From Spirogloea muscicola (Eukaryota > Streptophyta > Zygnematophyceae > Spirogloeales > Spirogloeaceae), in the NCBI GenBank assembly GCA_009602725.1, contig WELB01000456.1, positions 1-22,287 of the forward strand: a DNA stretch of 22,287 bases, written 5' to 3'. The translations under genes and the position numbers were made by a program. Below, piece by piece: positions 1-10,020 of this stretch; positions within the stretch are counted from its first letter, which is position 1, and each line of letters opens with the position of its first letter. Below the pieces are notes generated by a model that was given only the letters and a program-made list of their open reading frames with translations, was not told the DNA's origin and did no database searches.

Positions 1-2853
1 GGCGGCTGTGGCGGCAGCAGCGGCGGCGGAGCCGTCGGCGGCGCCGCCGACGACGGAGGAGCAGCGCGCGGAGGTGCGGCGGATCCGCGCCGCGGCAGCG
101 GACTACTACGCCGTCCTGGCGCTCTCGCGCTCCGCCACCGACGACGACATCAAGCGAGCCTACCGCAAGGCATGGCCGCTGCCGCTGACGCCCCTTAAGA
201 CAACTCAATCTCGCCATTAACACTAACCCCCGCCGTTAGCACTCTTACTAGTTGCATAGCTTGCTTCAGCTGCAACAGCAGCGCTTTCTGGCCCCTTTAA
301 GCACTTGAATCTCGCCAATTGAAACTAAACTTCGCATAGAACTGTCTATAGTTGCGTAGCTCGTTGCTTTAGCTGCAACAATAGCGCAGATGCTCAATCT
401 CAGGAAGATCTGAGCGATCGTTTGTTTACTTTCGTTCTTTTTCGCTGGGCTGGCTGATCACGGCCATCGCCCTCACTAGAATAGGCTTTTCTCTCTCAGA
501 AAAAGAAGTGTCGAGTCAGGAGACAAGGGATTTGAAGCCGTAACCTCTGGCTTAAGACCGATGCTCTACCATTGAAACCATTACTGGCAACATAAACCTT
601 TCTCTCAGGAGAGGCCTCACGGCCTTTAACTCGAAGTGAAGGCCAAATGGGCTGCCAGGGCTCCCGAAGGCTGATGGCTGACTGCTGACAGCTGATGGCT
701 GGTTTCTGGCGCTGGCGCTGACGCTTCCGCTGCTGCTAAGTGCGGTGCTATTCATGGTGGCTCTGATTGCAGCTGTCGCTGAAGGTGCACCCCGACAAGA
801 ACAAGGTGCCCGGCGCAGACGAAGCCTTTAAGGGTATTCCCACCTCGGCCTTTTTATCTAATTGCCAGTGCCGTGCTTTTGTGGGCTTGGAGCTGGATGA
901 GGTCACGGAGGAGGAAATGCAGAGAGCGTCAGAAGATGTAATTGTATTCATGTATGTTCAGAGTATTTTTAGAATATGTCAGAATAAGACTGATGCGCTG
1001 GACCGGTCACGGAGGAGGAAATGCAGAGAGGGTCAATAAATGTATATCTTAACGTATATTTATTATGTATGTTGACTGTAAGGCTGATGCGCCGGACCTG
1101 TTGCTCGTTGCTCGTGGCCGGCTGTGCAGCCGTCGCGAGGGCGTTCCAGTGCCTCAGCGACGAGGAGGCGCGCGCCCATTACGACCGCTACGGCACGGCG
1201 GCGGTTGCCGGGGGCTCCGGCGGCGCCGCCCAGCGCTACGGCCGCGCCCGCCATCATGGCGGCGGCGGCGGCGGGTACCACCCGTTCTTCGACGGCGACG
1301 ACATCGACCCCAACGACATCTTCAACGCCTTCTTCTTCGGCATGCAGCAGCCCGCCCACGGAGGTGCGCCCTGAGCTCTGGATGAGACTTAGACCCTGAC
1401 GGCAAGACTAAGCTGAAACACAAACCGAGTGCCGAGGTNCGCCGCCCAGCGCTACGGCCGCGCCCGCCACGGCGGCGGCGGCGGCGGATACCACCCATTC
1501 TTCGACGGCGACGACATCGACCCCAACGACATCTTCAACGCCTTCTTCTTTGGCATGCAGCAGCCCGCTCACGGAGGTGCGCCCTGAGCTCTGGACGAGA
1601 CTTAGATTCTGACGGCAAGACTAAGCTGAAACACACAAGCCGAGTGACGAGGTGGTCGTAGCTAATTGAAATGCATATCGATGGGCAGTACTTCTCACAG
1701 GCTAACGCTCTTCACGGCCATTGAGTAGCTAGAGCTTATTGCAAGCCCATGTGCTTTGATCATGAACCTGTCTTCCTGGAACCCTGTGCCATGACCAAGA
1801 CGTGCCGGGAAGAAGATTTAGTAACAACCGTTTGTTTTTAGCTGATTGACAAAAGCTGTGCCTAGCTATATCTGTAAAGCTACATCAGTAAGCAAGCTGG
1901 CCTCCTCGTGTTTGCCCTGCAGCAGGTCGCGTATACCGCACACACTTTGGCGGGCCGCCGCAGCGGCACAGCCACGGCGGTGGCAGCGGCGCCGGCGGCG
2001 CATCTGGCAACGTGCTCGGCCTGCTGCAGCTGCTGCCGCTCGTCGCGCTCTTCCTCTTCACCTTCTTCTCGGCGTCGTCGCCGGCGCCGCTCTTCCGCCT
2101 CGCGCCCCAGCCGCCGTACTCGTCCGAGCTCCACACGAGGTGCATGCTGTGCTCTCTCTCTCTTTCCTCCGTCTCTCTCACTCCATCTTGCATGCATGCT
2201 CGAGTTGCCCTCTGGTGCGGCACGCCAATGCCGCGGTTGCTGGCCGCTGCATGCACCCGCCGCAGCAACCTCGGCGTTCCGTTCTACGTCAAGCCAGACT
2301 TCGAGCGCGAGAACCCGCCAGATAGCCGCACGCGGCGCCGCATTGAGGCCCAGGCTGAGAGCGAGTACAGGTGAGACGGCCGTGCCATGCCCGGCACTGC
2401 TTGGCCATTGAGCCCAGGACTCGAGCCCCGAGCCTTTGGTCCTTCAGTCCTTCCTCATGGCCCCTGTCGTGTGCAATGGCCGCCACTGTCACAGGGACCA
2501 CGTCGAGACGCGGTGCTACTACGAGCGCGTGCAGCAGAGCCAGCTCTATCGCTGGGGTCAGGTACACTGCCGCAGCATATTCAATCGCCAGTGCCGCAAC
2601 TGGGCCCCTCAGATCAGCCGGGACTAGACTACTTTTAGTATGGGGGAAACATATTTGTTGGGATACAGGCCTCTATAATTGATCTCTTAGTATTCTGCCA
2701 AAGTGGGGGCAAGGAGCTGCTTAGCTGAGGCTGACAGCTCTGCTTGTCCTGCACTGTCTTGCCCTTGCGCCTGGTGTGCTGCAGGTGCAGAAGGCCCGCA
2801 CGATGCCCATGCCCATGTGCGAAGAGCTGCGCCGCCTACAGCGGGCCTTCTGA
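1..2853 (+). CDS. ER-membrane J-domain protein, DNAJB12/DUF1977 type (5' end missing)
   Basis: Hsp40 co-chaperone expected to be anchored in the ER membrane and to stimulate cytosolic Hsp70 in membrane-protein quality control (known for DNAJB12/14). Exons by hand: 1-169 (frame starts at base 2), 773-833, 1130-1363, 1923-2139, 2266-2370, 2495-2561, 2785-2853 (TGA). Phases agree at every join and give about 306 visible residues. The J-domain covers residues ~34-100: DYYAVL, IKRAYRK then LSLKVHPDKNK (HPD intact, residues 62-64), then AFQCLSDEEARAHYDRYG. A Gly-rich linker with FFDGDDIDPNDIFNAFFFG follows, then one membrane segment (~185-203, GLLQLLPLVALFLFTFF). The DUF1977 region holds GVPFYVKPDF and ends MCEELRRLQRAF. 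The first intron uses a GC donor. The 126-nt intron 2140-2265 is a multiple of three without an in-frame stop, so its retention would insert 42 residues. A 3' portion of exon 3 is duplicated beside an N base. Function is inferred from the family. Confidence 0.9.
250..500 (+). mobile_element. Degraded family 2 retroelement 3'-tail fragments in intron 1
   Basis: The intron contains GCATAGCTTGCTTCAGCTGC followed by GCGCTTTCTGGCCCCTTT, then a second GTAGCTCG...GCTGCAAC piece. Near 430-470 it has TTCTTTTTCG and a decayed GGGCTGGC..GGCC. The same series of motifs, in the same order, forms the 3' UTR and tail of the family 2 copies between 10.6 and 18 kb (for example 10680-10796). I infer one or two old 5'-truncated copies inserted in this intron. 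The hairpin is no longer intact. Confidence 0.45.
515..588 (-). pseudogene. tRNA-like sequence, degenerate
   Basis: On the minus strand there is a D-arm-like GGTTTCAATGGTAGAGCA, a loop CTTAAGC with a central TAA, and a T-arm-like GGCTTCAAATCC, with spacing close to that of a tRNA. The anticodon stem (TCGGT against CAGAG) and T stem do not pair properly and I cannot form a clean acceptor stem. It is at best a decayed tRNA copy or a tRNA-derived SINE head, not a working tRNA. Confidence 0.25.
1223..1654 (+). repeat. Imperfect ~215-bp tandem duplication of exon 3 end plus donor, split by an N
   Basis: Unit 1 (about 1223-1438) and unit 2 (1440-1654) both run from GCCGCCCAGCGCTACGG through the FFDGDDIDPNDIFNAFFFGMQQ codons, the GGAG|GTGCGCC donor and about 70 bases of intron. 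They differ by scattered substitutions and a few small indels, some of them silent codon changes (TTC/TTT, CCG/CCA, CCC/CCT). The only N of the window (1439) sits exactly at the junction, so an assembly join between two alleles is as likely as a true duplication. If the duplication is an artefact, the donor is simply 1363/1364 or its equivalent 1576/1577. Confidence 0.85.
1921..1926 (+). promoter_or_regulatory. Tandem NAGNAG splice acceptor
   Basis: The acceptor of exon 4 reads CTGCAGCAG|GTCGCG. Both AGs keep the frame after the phase-1 donor and give either ...GGAGRVYRTHF or ...GGRVYRTHF, so one alanine may be optional. Confidence 0.5.
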
Positions 2854-3466
2854 TCAGCTGGACGCCAAGAGTACAAGGTGCTGGCGGTGGCAGTGCGCCA
2901 TTGGCGCCCTGCTCACTTAGGTTCTTGCCTCTCTGCCTGAGACCGTGTATCTGGCAAAGTGATTTTAATTGTCGTGCTTTCAAGCCTCAGAAGCTCAAGT
3001 AACTACACGGTTATCCCTGACCTTGCGGTGTGTAAACAGCCTCCCTCGTAGCAGTTTCTGTTCTTTATACCGCTCCTCCCTCCATGTTGGTGTCTCGGCA
3101 GTCGGCGATGCATGCTTTGTTGCGGAGTCGTTGGTCCTGTGATCGTTTCTCTGGGGCAGCCTGCTGTCGGTCTCAGCCTCGTTGCTATCAGCCGGCCATT
3201 AGTCTCAGCATCTGAGATGTCTAACTTATCAAGCGCCCTGTGGGCTCTGCTTAGGCAGTGCTGCCATCAACCACACAAATGACATGCGATTGTCGGAGCA
3301 GCAGAGCACATACTGCTGGCAGTTCTCAGTCAGTCATGGTAAATCATTCACGACGTCAAATCGGAGGGAGGCATGCAGTCCGTCACTGTGAATAAGTATC
3401 TAGAGCCAAGGCTGTTAAATATGAGGTGCAAGGATGTAAGCAAGTAAACTTTAAGCTTCTGACGAA
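2854..3466. other. Intergenic, convergent 3' UTRs
   Basis: This lies between the stop codons of two convergent genes. I see no exon. A TGTAA motif, the usual polyadenylation signal of core chlorophytes, occurs on the plus strand at 3031-3035, about 180 bases after the J-protein stop, and another at 3434. The first would be a plausible 3' end. I see no equally placed TGTAA for the minus-strand gene. Confidence 0.4.
3031..3035 (+). terminator. Possible polyadenylation signal TGTAA
   Basis: TGTAA lies 178 bases after the J-protein stop. The motif is typical of green-algal mRNAs, but a pentamer occurs often by chance. Confidence 0.25.
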
Positions 3467-6400
3467 CTATCGCTTGCAGCTCTGCATGCGGATCATGTTG
3501 CGCTCTATGGGCTGGCCATCCTCGCCCTTAAGAGCCCCTGAGCTGGTGCCGTAGTTGTCATCCTCGCTGTCATCGCCACCATCATCGTCATCGATTGTGC
3601 CAAAGTAGCGGTCCCCGAATTCGCCCATGCCCGGCACAACCCGCCACTTGTCATTGATGCTGTGATCGATTTCCGACGTCACGATCTTCAACGTCGGGAA
3701 GCGCTTGCAGACGATGTGAATGCCCTCCGGAGCCTGCACACACAGTGCTGCGGTCTCTCTATTACGTACATCCTCACATCGAGGAAGAACTTGCTTACAT
3801 TTTGACACACTTACGTTTTGAGACATCTGCTTGATCTGTTTCTTAGTGAATGGGCTCTAGGGTTTAGGGTTTAGGTGCGGGTCGAGGTCTGGGATTCGGG
3901 TTGGGGTTTAGAGTTAGGCTTGCCAGACAGTAGCAACTTAGACAGCTGCAGATGAACCTCGGCAACATGCTCTGCATAGGAGAGAGAGCTCCTGACTGAA
4001 GTCGGAGGCAGATCAGAGTGGATTCTAGTTTGGGACTCCACCGAGATGAGGTTGAGGAAGATGATGTGCGATTCTGGCACGCCCTTGTTGATCAGCAGCT
4101 CGATTGCCTGCACAGCCGAGTTACCTGCAAAAAGTCACAGCAATTATGTGGTCAAGTGCAAAAAGCTGAAGGTATAATGAAAACATGAGCAGGTGAGCAG
4201 GGGCTATGAGAAGCCACATTGCGTATCGGGCCCAACTGAAAGCCCTCTATCAACCTGTTGCCAGGATGGGATCAAGGAGGAGCACGTGCCGCTCCGCGAT
4301 GTCCTTGGGCAGCTTCTCGTATATAAGCTGTTGTACACCCAGAGACATGTCCCAGCGAGGTTTCAGATAGCAGAGATGATTCAAGTAGGACATACAAAGA
4401 AATCATATCATGAGTAAATGGAACCTACTCCTGTACTTAAAAGAGAAAATGTAGGAATTAGTAATTTATATTGGACGCTGAAGGTGGAGAACAACATTGA
4501 GTAGGAGCGCTTAAATAGCCCACAGATTCGAGCTTAAGATCCGTCTATAATAGATGGAGAAACAGCGACAAGGTCGAGCTGTTGCCGTAGTCACCTGCTT
4601 TCCATTGTCGCCTTCCCGGTGGATCAGGATCTTGCCAATGCGGATGCCTTTGCAGCACGCCCGCAGCGCGTTCTCCATGCTCTCGCCGCTGCACCCTTGA
4701 CCCCGTCGCAGACAGCGGGTAACAGTAAGGTTTCAGAAATGCATAGTCAGTGCTACTGCAAGCCGGCTTAACAGCTCTATTTTTGAAGCTCAGGGGTGTA
4801 TACAATGGAGCTCTGAAAGGACCTGCGAATGATGGAGACTCCGCAGAGCTTCCGGCAGAAGTCGACTCCGACATACGTAGACCCTGTGGACATTGCAACA
4901 GGAAGAGGCTCCATCATGTCCCACAGGAAGGTTGTTCTTGCCAAGAGGACTAGCTGTGACAGATGCAGAGGCCAGCAAACGATTCTGACTGGTCTCCATC
5001 TTATCTATCATTCTTCATTTACGGGAACAACATGGAAAATGAGGGCCACTTGAGGAACGTGGGGTTCTATCACACCAGCAGCATACCAGTGGGGGTGACG
5101 ACCTGTCGCTCTTTGAAGGGCAGGTGTCCCAATCCGTGTTCCACAACCTCCAGAGAAAGTACAATACAGTGCGTTAGTTGGAACAAGGACTTCAGCAGGA
5201 AAAGCAAGTGAGCACATAGGTGCATTAGTGTCCTATCTTTGCCATCAGGAAGGCAATCAAGCGAGTGCCAGCGGCATTCCCATCAAGCCCTGTCATTCCC
5301 GGCGCTTCTGAAGGCTGACCAGGCGATTCAGTCTGTCGGCGTAGAACACGAAGTCGTGCTTCTTGGTCTCCCGGTCTCTGATGAGCGTGTGCATGCCTCG
5401 GATCTAGCATACAATCAGGACAAACAGGTAGAACATTGTGGGCATCAGCAGAAGCGGAAACACTCACTTCAAACAGAAGGCTTTGCAACATATTTAACAT
5501 CCAACAGTTTAGCCCAGAGTACCCAGATCTACTGAGTCCCCGGATCTACTGGGAATGAGGTCAACGCACCTCCTACATTTGTGCTCTCTTGTTTAGGATT
5601 TACGGTTTAGGATATATAAGCTAGGGTTTCAAGGTTTAAGGTTTGCGGTGTGGGGTCTAGGGTTCAGAGCTATGCAAGCACCTGGAAGGTGGAGTGAATG
5701 ACGTAAACATTGGGGTAGATCTTCCGAAGATCGTGCTGCCCCAGCTTAATCCTGAGGTGCTGCACGATGAGGTCTATCGCCACCCGGTTGTCGCCCCCCC
5801 TGGGGATGATCACATCCGCGTGCTTCTTGGTCGGCAGCACGAAGTCATCGAACGCCGGCTTGACAAACTTAGCATACTGCAACCCACAAGAAATACAGTG
5901 GTAGTGAAGATAATAGTGGTGATAACAGTTGCTACTAGATTAGAAGAAATTCCTCAGTGTTATCTATGATTAGCACATCCTCTCTGTCATCGTGTGAGCC
6001 GTGCCAAAGGTGTCATGCCAGCGAACAAAAGGACTTCAGTTAACCAATTTGTCATGGACCCAGCAAGATGGAGTATGTGTTAAATCATATGCTCTGTGCT
6101 CTGAAGCTTGGAGTGTGGCGGAGACACCTGCTCGATGACGCCGTGGACGTCACGCCCTCTCTCCAGCGTGTCCCGCCGGATGCGCCTGGCTAGCCGCACA
6201 TCTGCGTCTGACAACCCAAGTGCCATCGCGCCGGCCGTTAGCACACGCTATTTAAGCCATGAACTGAGAGACTCCAGAGACCATGAATCGAAGGTGGAGC
6301 AGGCTCCAGTACTTAAGTGGGTGAGAGGAGAAGCCCTTCCAGAGGGGGTGATGGCCGTGAAGGCCAGCGGAAGAGGGGTGGCAACGTTGGAATTAGGCTT

Positions 6401-8651
6401 TAAGATTAGGGTCTAGGGCTTTAGGGTGTAAAGTTAGGGTTTAGGACTTAGGTGGGTGTTTCAATCTCAGTATGTGCCTAGAGTCTACGTGGAGGTCTTT
6501 GATTGGCGCTGAGATTTGGGAATGTGGCATTGACTTTCCAATCATTGACGCTAAGCTCTTGTGGTGTTTACTGAGCTAACCAAATTCGGCTTGACAATTG
6601 TGGGTGTGCCTAGCAGACTACTCTACTAGTTGAGGGTGATTAGTAGAGTTACCCTTGACCCTGAATGGGCTCCTCACCTGCCTCCACGAATATCTTCATG
6701 TTCATCATGGACCGCACTTGAGGGTCGAGGAACACGAGGATGCCCTCCAGGATCACGACATCAGCCGCATTCATCTGCGGCTCACCGAACGAGTCACAAG
6801 GACGATGAGCCAGCAACTGGGCGCCCAGGTATTTGAAAGAAACCTCAAAGCCTTGCAGGCTTCATAGATAGCAGGGGTTAGGAATTAAGGTTTCGGGTTT
6901 AGGGTTCAGGGTTTAGGGCTTAGGGCTTAGGGCTTAGATTTAAGGATTTTGGCTTATAATTTAGGGTTTAGGGTAGTGCTAGGAAAGTTATGTAGCCACA
7001 ATCTGATATGGATTCAAAGGTGCGGTCGATAGTGCAGAGATTAGCCAAGGAATGAAATGACGTGGTCAAGTACTGACGAACTTTTATTAGACGTGAGAAG
7101 AGTACCTTGCGTGTGCGATCTGTCCGCCGTTGGTGCGACTTGAAGTCGTACACAGGGATCTCCACAGCACGCCCGTCCTTGAGCATGTTCAGGCACTCGA
7201 GCATCGAGTCTGTGTCGAACGCATCTGCAGGCAGGCCGCAGCGCATCAGTAGAGTGCAGGAGCACTGTGATTATGACACATGAACTCCAAGAAGCCCTAC
7301 ATCTTCTGGTCAGAGGCCCTATCTCTGCAACCCAATTCAAGGACAGCAGACGGTGTAACTGCAGGTACTTTATGCTTGTCTACACACAGCCAGACACAGA
7401 ACCCTGAGTGTCTATTTAGGTTTGACAATGATTTTGTCGCCTTTTTACACACTGGATAACAGAGTGTGCACATCCTGCATGCAGGATGATCAGGGAGCTC
7501 AGTGAAGGGCAAAACGGACAGCCAACGCACCCGGGTGGTCGAAGTTGTACTCGCTGACGTGCTCGAGCTCGTCCTCCGTCAAGCCTCTGTAGAAGGAGTC
7601 CTGCAATGGCCAGGACACACGGAAAGCGGAACACGTTACAGTCCTTGCTTGCACACACAAGCCTCTCATATGTCGCCCTTAACTGTCAGAGTTTATGGTC
7701 CAGATGTAGGGCTCAGGAGTTTGGGTTTGGGTTGTGCACTACAGACCAACAGTGTCACTGCTGCACGGTAGCTTCCCCTGCTCCAGCTGCCAAAGATGGC
7801 TGACCTAAACCCTAAACCCTTAAACTCTTAACCGTAAATCATAATCCCATAGATCCTCACTATTTAACCAGTACACGCCTAAGCAGCATTCACCTGGTTC
7901 ACAAGGACAACGCGGTGGTCGTGCAGCTGCTGTATGATCTGGTCGCACACTGTGGTCTTGCCGGACGCTGTCCCACCAGCCACACCTGCCTCGATACTCC
8001 AGGCACAAAGTAAATGGGTTTATGTTAGAGAGACTTGGCCGTCCATATTGTGCAGCGACTTTGGTAAGTGACCTGATTAGCCAGCACCCATGATGCGATT
8101 GCTGATCCCTTCCTAATTGAACAACATCTACATCCCAGGATGCTGTGTCTCATACTTTGGATGACTGCGCTCTGCAACATGGGAAGGTCAACTCATACTT
8201 ATAAGAGCCGCACAAGTGCCTCCGACTAACTAGCTGCTCGAATAGATGAGTGCCCGTGGCAGCGTGCTGGTGGTTGGGGGTTGACCAAATCAAGCGTGAC
8301 TAACGCAGCCCCCTGCCTTAAGCTCCAGATTGCTGCTTCGGGCACTGCAACCCAATAGTGGAGCTTTACAAGCAGCTATGGACACCCTTGCGAGACCCTA
8401 GCCCAAGCACTTCAGGGCGAGTCTGACAATGCCAAACCCTAAATCCTAACCCAAAATTCTCAAGCCCTAAACCCTATACAATGCATTAGACACGAATCTG
8501 ATGTCCGCGGTGGCAAGCGTGACTTACCGATGATGAAAGGGTCCTTGCCGGCCTGGCGGCGGGGCGTGGGAGGCGTGTGCTCAGCGTGCATTCCGCTAAG
8601 ATGTATGCCGTCCATCGTCTCGTCCAGCATCGCCAGCGTGCTCCTGACCAT
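3467..8651 (-). CDS. Uridine kinase-uracil phosphoribosyltransferase fusion (plant UKL type)
   Basis: Bifunctional-type pyrimidine salvage protein: the kinase half phosphorylates uridine/cytidine and the UPRT half makes UMP from uracil and PRPP. In several plant homologues one half may be weak or inactive. Fourteen exons on the minus strand: 8651-8528, 7985-7894, 7600-7531, 7224-7106, 6774-6678, 6207-6128, 5876-5682, 5403-5320, 5147-5087, 4883-4823, 4688-4595, 4327-4255, 4124-4042, 3733-3467. All phases agree, total 1500 nt, 499 residues. Start ATG 8651 has an in-frame stop just upstream. P-loop [12 protein letters not shown] (~42-53); [51 protein letters not shown]-binding motif [20 protein letters not shown] (~375-394); end [13 protein letters not shown]. 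An extra acidic tail ([12 protein letters not shown]) of about 40 residues follows the usual family end. Most donors are GT with standard acceptors. At least six introns contain telomere-like repeats. Confidence 0.95.
3856..3920 (+). repeat. Telomere-like TTTAGGG tract in intron 13 of the UKL gene
   Basis: CTAGGGTTTAGGGTTTAGG followed by degenerate GGGTTCGG/GGGGTTTAGAG units. Plant-type heptamer, G-rich strand on plus, so the transcript carries CCCTAAA. Confidence 0.85.
5591..5668 (+). repeat. Degenerate telomere-like tract in intron 7 of the UKL gene
   Basis: Repeated TTTAGGA, TTTACGG, TTTAGGA, CTAGGGTTTC, GGTTTAAGG and TCTAGGGTT units, G-rich strand on plus. The tract almost touches the donor site at 5681. 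Confidence 0.75.
6391..6453 (+). repeat. Degenerate telomere-like tract in intron 5 of the UKL gene
   Basis: ATTAGGGTCTAGGGCTTTAGGG and GTTAGGGTTTAGGACTTAGG type units, G-rich strand on plus. Confidence 0.8.
6874..6976 (+). repeat. Longest telomere-like tract, intron 4 of the UKL gene
   Basis: About 100 bases of TTTAGGG and variant units, including three consecutive GGGCTTA units and GGGTTTAGGGTTCAGGG. G-rich strand on plus. The variant GGGCTTA block suggests local amplification after the first insertion. Confidence 0.85.
7706..7735 (+). repeat. Weak G-rich telomere-like tract in intron 2 of the UKL gene
   Basis: GTAGGGCTC..GTTTGGGTTTGGGTTG. It is related only loosely to TTTAGGG. It lies in the same intron as the opposite-orientation tract at 7804. 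Confidence 0.35.
7804..7847 (-). repeat. Telomere-like tract, opposite orientation, intron 2 of the UKL gene
   Basis: CCTAAACCCTAAACCCTTAAA followed by decayed units on the plus strand, so TTTAGGG is in the transcript. Orientation is reversed relative to the tracts to its left. Confidence 0.8.
8432..8479 (-). repeat. Telomere-like tract in intron 1 of the UKL gene
   Basis: AAACCCTAAATCCTAACCC and GCCCTAAACCCTA units on the plus strand, the same orientation as the 7804 tract. Confidence 0.8.
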
Positions 8652-9300
8652 GCCAGTGTGCCCACATCAGCAGCGCCGCGGAAGTGGTGTCCCAGACAGC
8701 CTCTTCGTAGTGTTTGCTTGGAAACATCAATAACCATCTCTAATGTTCTGCTCACACCTAAGTGTATTGGTCTCTGTTTATCTTATGTGTGTTCCAATTG
8801 ATCTATTGCTATTTGACTAGTGGCAACTGTCCGGCGCGGTTGTAAAGTGGGGCTCTGTGGTCTTCACACAGAGTGTCTCAAACGGGCTTGGCCAAAGCAT
8901 GGAGGAGTGTAGATGACCTAGGCACTACGGAAGCCATTACCGCGACCCCGCCATTACCGCGACCCCCTCACAAACACTACACACAAAGGACTCCACTCCT
9001 CAGTCCATCGTGATAGCTGTGGATTCGCAGACCGTCTGCATTGCCCATGTGGCTGCCGCTGCAATAATTCTCTGCACATTTCCAGGACAAGTGTATAAGC
9101 AACTTCACACACAGATATCCGTGTATGAAGATGTACTCCACGGGTCCATGCAATTGCCTTGAGATGCACTGAAGCAATAACTGATAGAAAGTGAGGTAGG
9201 TGGCTGAGATACCGTTAACATGGCTTCAGGCTGTATGAGGAGTCACGGCCCCAAGCTTGTAGCACATCTACACTTGGAGGGCTCTTTTTGCTGTGCTCAC
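8652..9300. other. Upstream region of the UKL gene, with a 17-bp tandem repeat
   Basis: This should hold the 5' UTR and promoter of the minus-strand UKL gene. I see no convincing TATA box. At 8934-8966 CCATTACCGCGACCCC occurs twice, separated by one G. No coding sequence is supported. Confidence 0.45.
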
Positions 9301-9337
9301 CCACGGGACAAGAGACAGCACCTGAGGAGGTATTACA

Positions 9338-9550
9338 AGGAGCAGAAGAAGAGGGGGGGGGTCGTGTGGGCGCTCTGGGAGTGAGTGAGTATGTGGAGGT
9401 GTCTCTGTGTGTGTCTGTGTGTGTGAGGAGGTGAGAGAGAAGAGAGAGAGATAGCGCCCTTTCTTCTTGATAGCGCGCGCGCGCGCGAGGAAAGAGAGAC
9501 GCCCGCGAGCGCCCGCGAGCGAGCAAGCGAGCGGTGAGAACGAGAGAAGA
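9338..9550. repeat. Low-complexity block: GA-rich, (TG)n and (CG)n
   Basis: It includes a run of nine G, TGTGTGTGTC, GAGAGAGAAGAGAG, an uninterrupted CG dinucleotide run near 9474-9487, and CCCGCGAGCGCCCGCGAGCG. Several overlapping ORFs here are products of the low complexity. Confidence 0.8.
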
Positions 9551-9749
9551 AAGTGCTTCGTCCATTGCCGAGAAAGGAAGGCAGAGAGGTTGGAGGAAGT
9601 GGTGGCAGTAAAATGTGCGTGTATTTGAAGCAAACTAAGGCCAAAATGGCCAAGTACAAAGGCAAGCACAGGCAGGAAAGAATCTCGTGTACTAAAATAA
9701 ACGAAATGCCAAATGGGCAGGGGGGATTGAGAAATTAAAGTCTATCTTT

Positions 9750-10020
9750 TCCCCCGGGGCTGGCCATCACAGCCATCAAGAAGAAAGTGCCCGCCCTTCG
9801 AGAAGAGCCAGCCCAAAAAGAAGAAAGTGCTCGCCCATTGAGAATAGGGGCTGGAACAACCAGCCCGAAAAAGAAGAAGAAGTGGCACTCCCAATGGGGG
9901 CAACGGCTGCGAAAAGCCAGCCCAAAAAGAATTCACAAAGGTTCAGAGGGGCCTAAGAGCGGTGAGCAGCTACAAAGGGGCCTGAGGATGCAATGGTAAA
10001 ACAGGGGGAGGATGGATCAC
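9750..10020 (-). mobile_element. 3' UTR and triple hairpin tail of a family 2 copy
   Basis: Read on the minus strand after the stop at 10021, the UTR runs through GGCCCCTTTGTAGCTGCT and then three successive tail modules, each made of TTCTTTTT-GGGCTGG-loop-CAGCC-...-CACTTCTTCTT. Hairpins are near 9905-9923, 9848-9866 (perfect 7-bp GGGCTGG/CCAGCCC with loop) and 9756-9774. Three tails in a row suggest successive insertions into tails or tail duplication. Confidence 0.7.
9848..9866 (-). other. Tail hairpin, perfect 7-bp stem
   Basis: The minus strand reads GGGCTGG-TTGTT-CCAGCCC. The identical hairpin occurs at 10749-10767 (+) and 14483-14501 (-). Confidence 0.8.

Larger units (their letters stand above)
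170..772 (+). other. GC-AG intron of the J-protein gene
   Basis: The exon ends at AAG and the intron begins GCATGG; it ends TTGCAG before CTGTCG. This join restores AYRK-LSLKVHPDKN exactly as in J-domains, with phase 0. No GT occurs near 170 that would give the same protein. The intron also carries degraded retroelement-tail sequence and a tRNA-like stretch. Confidence 0.75.

Noticed and set aside
515-588. Functional tRNA gene
   Set aside because: The anticodon and T stems do not pair and there is no acceptor stem.
1063-1399. Overlapping Ala/Arg-rich ORFs in the J-protein exon 3
   Set aside because: They are shadow frames of GC-rich coding sequence.
9215-9669. Several 110-133-codon ORFs on minus
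   Set aside because: They are products of GA/TG/CG low complexity in three frames.
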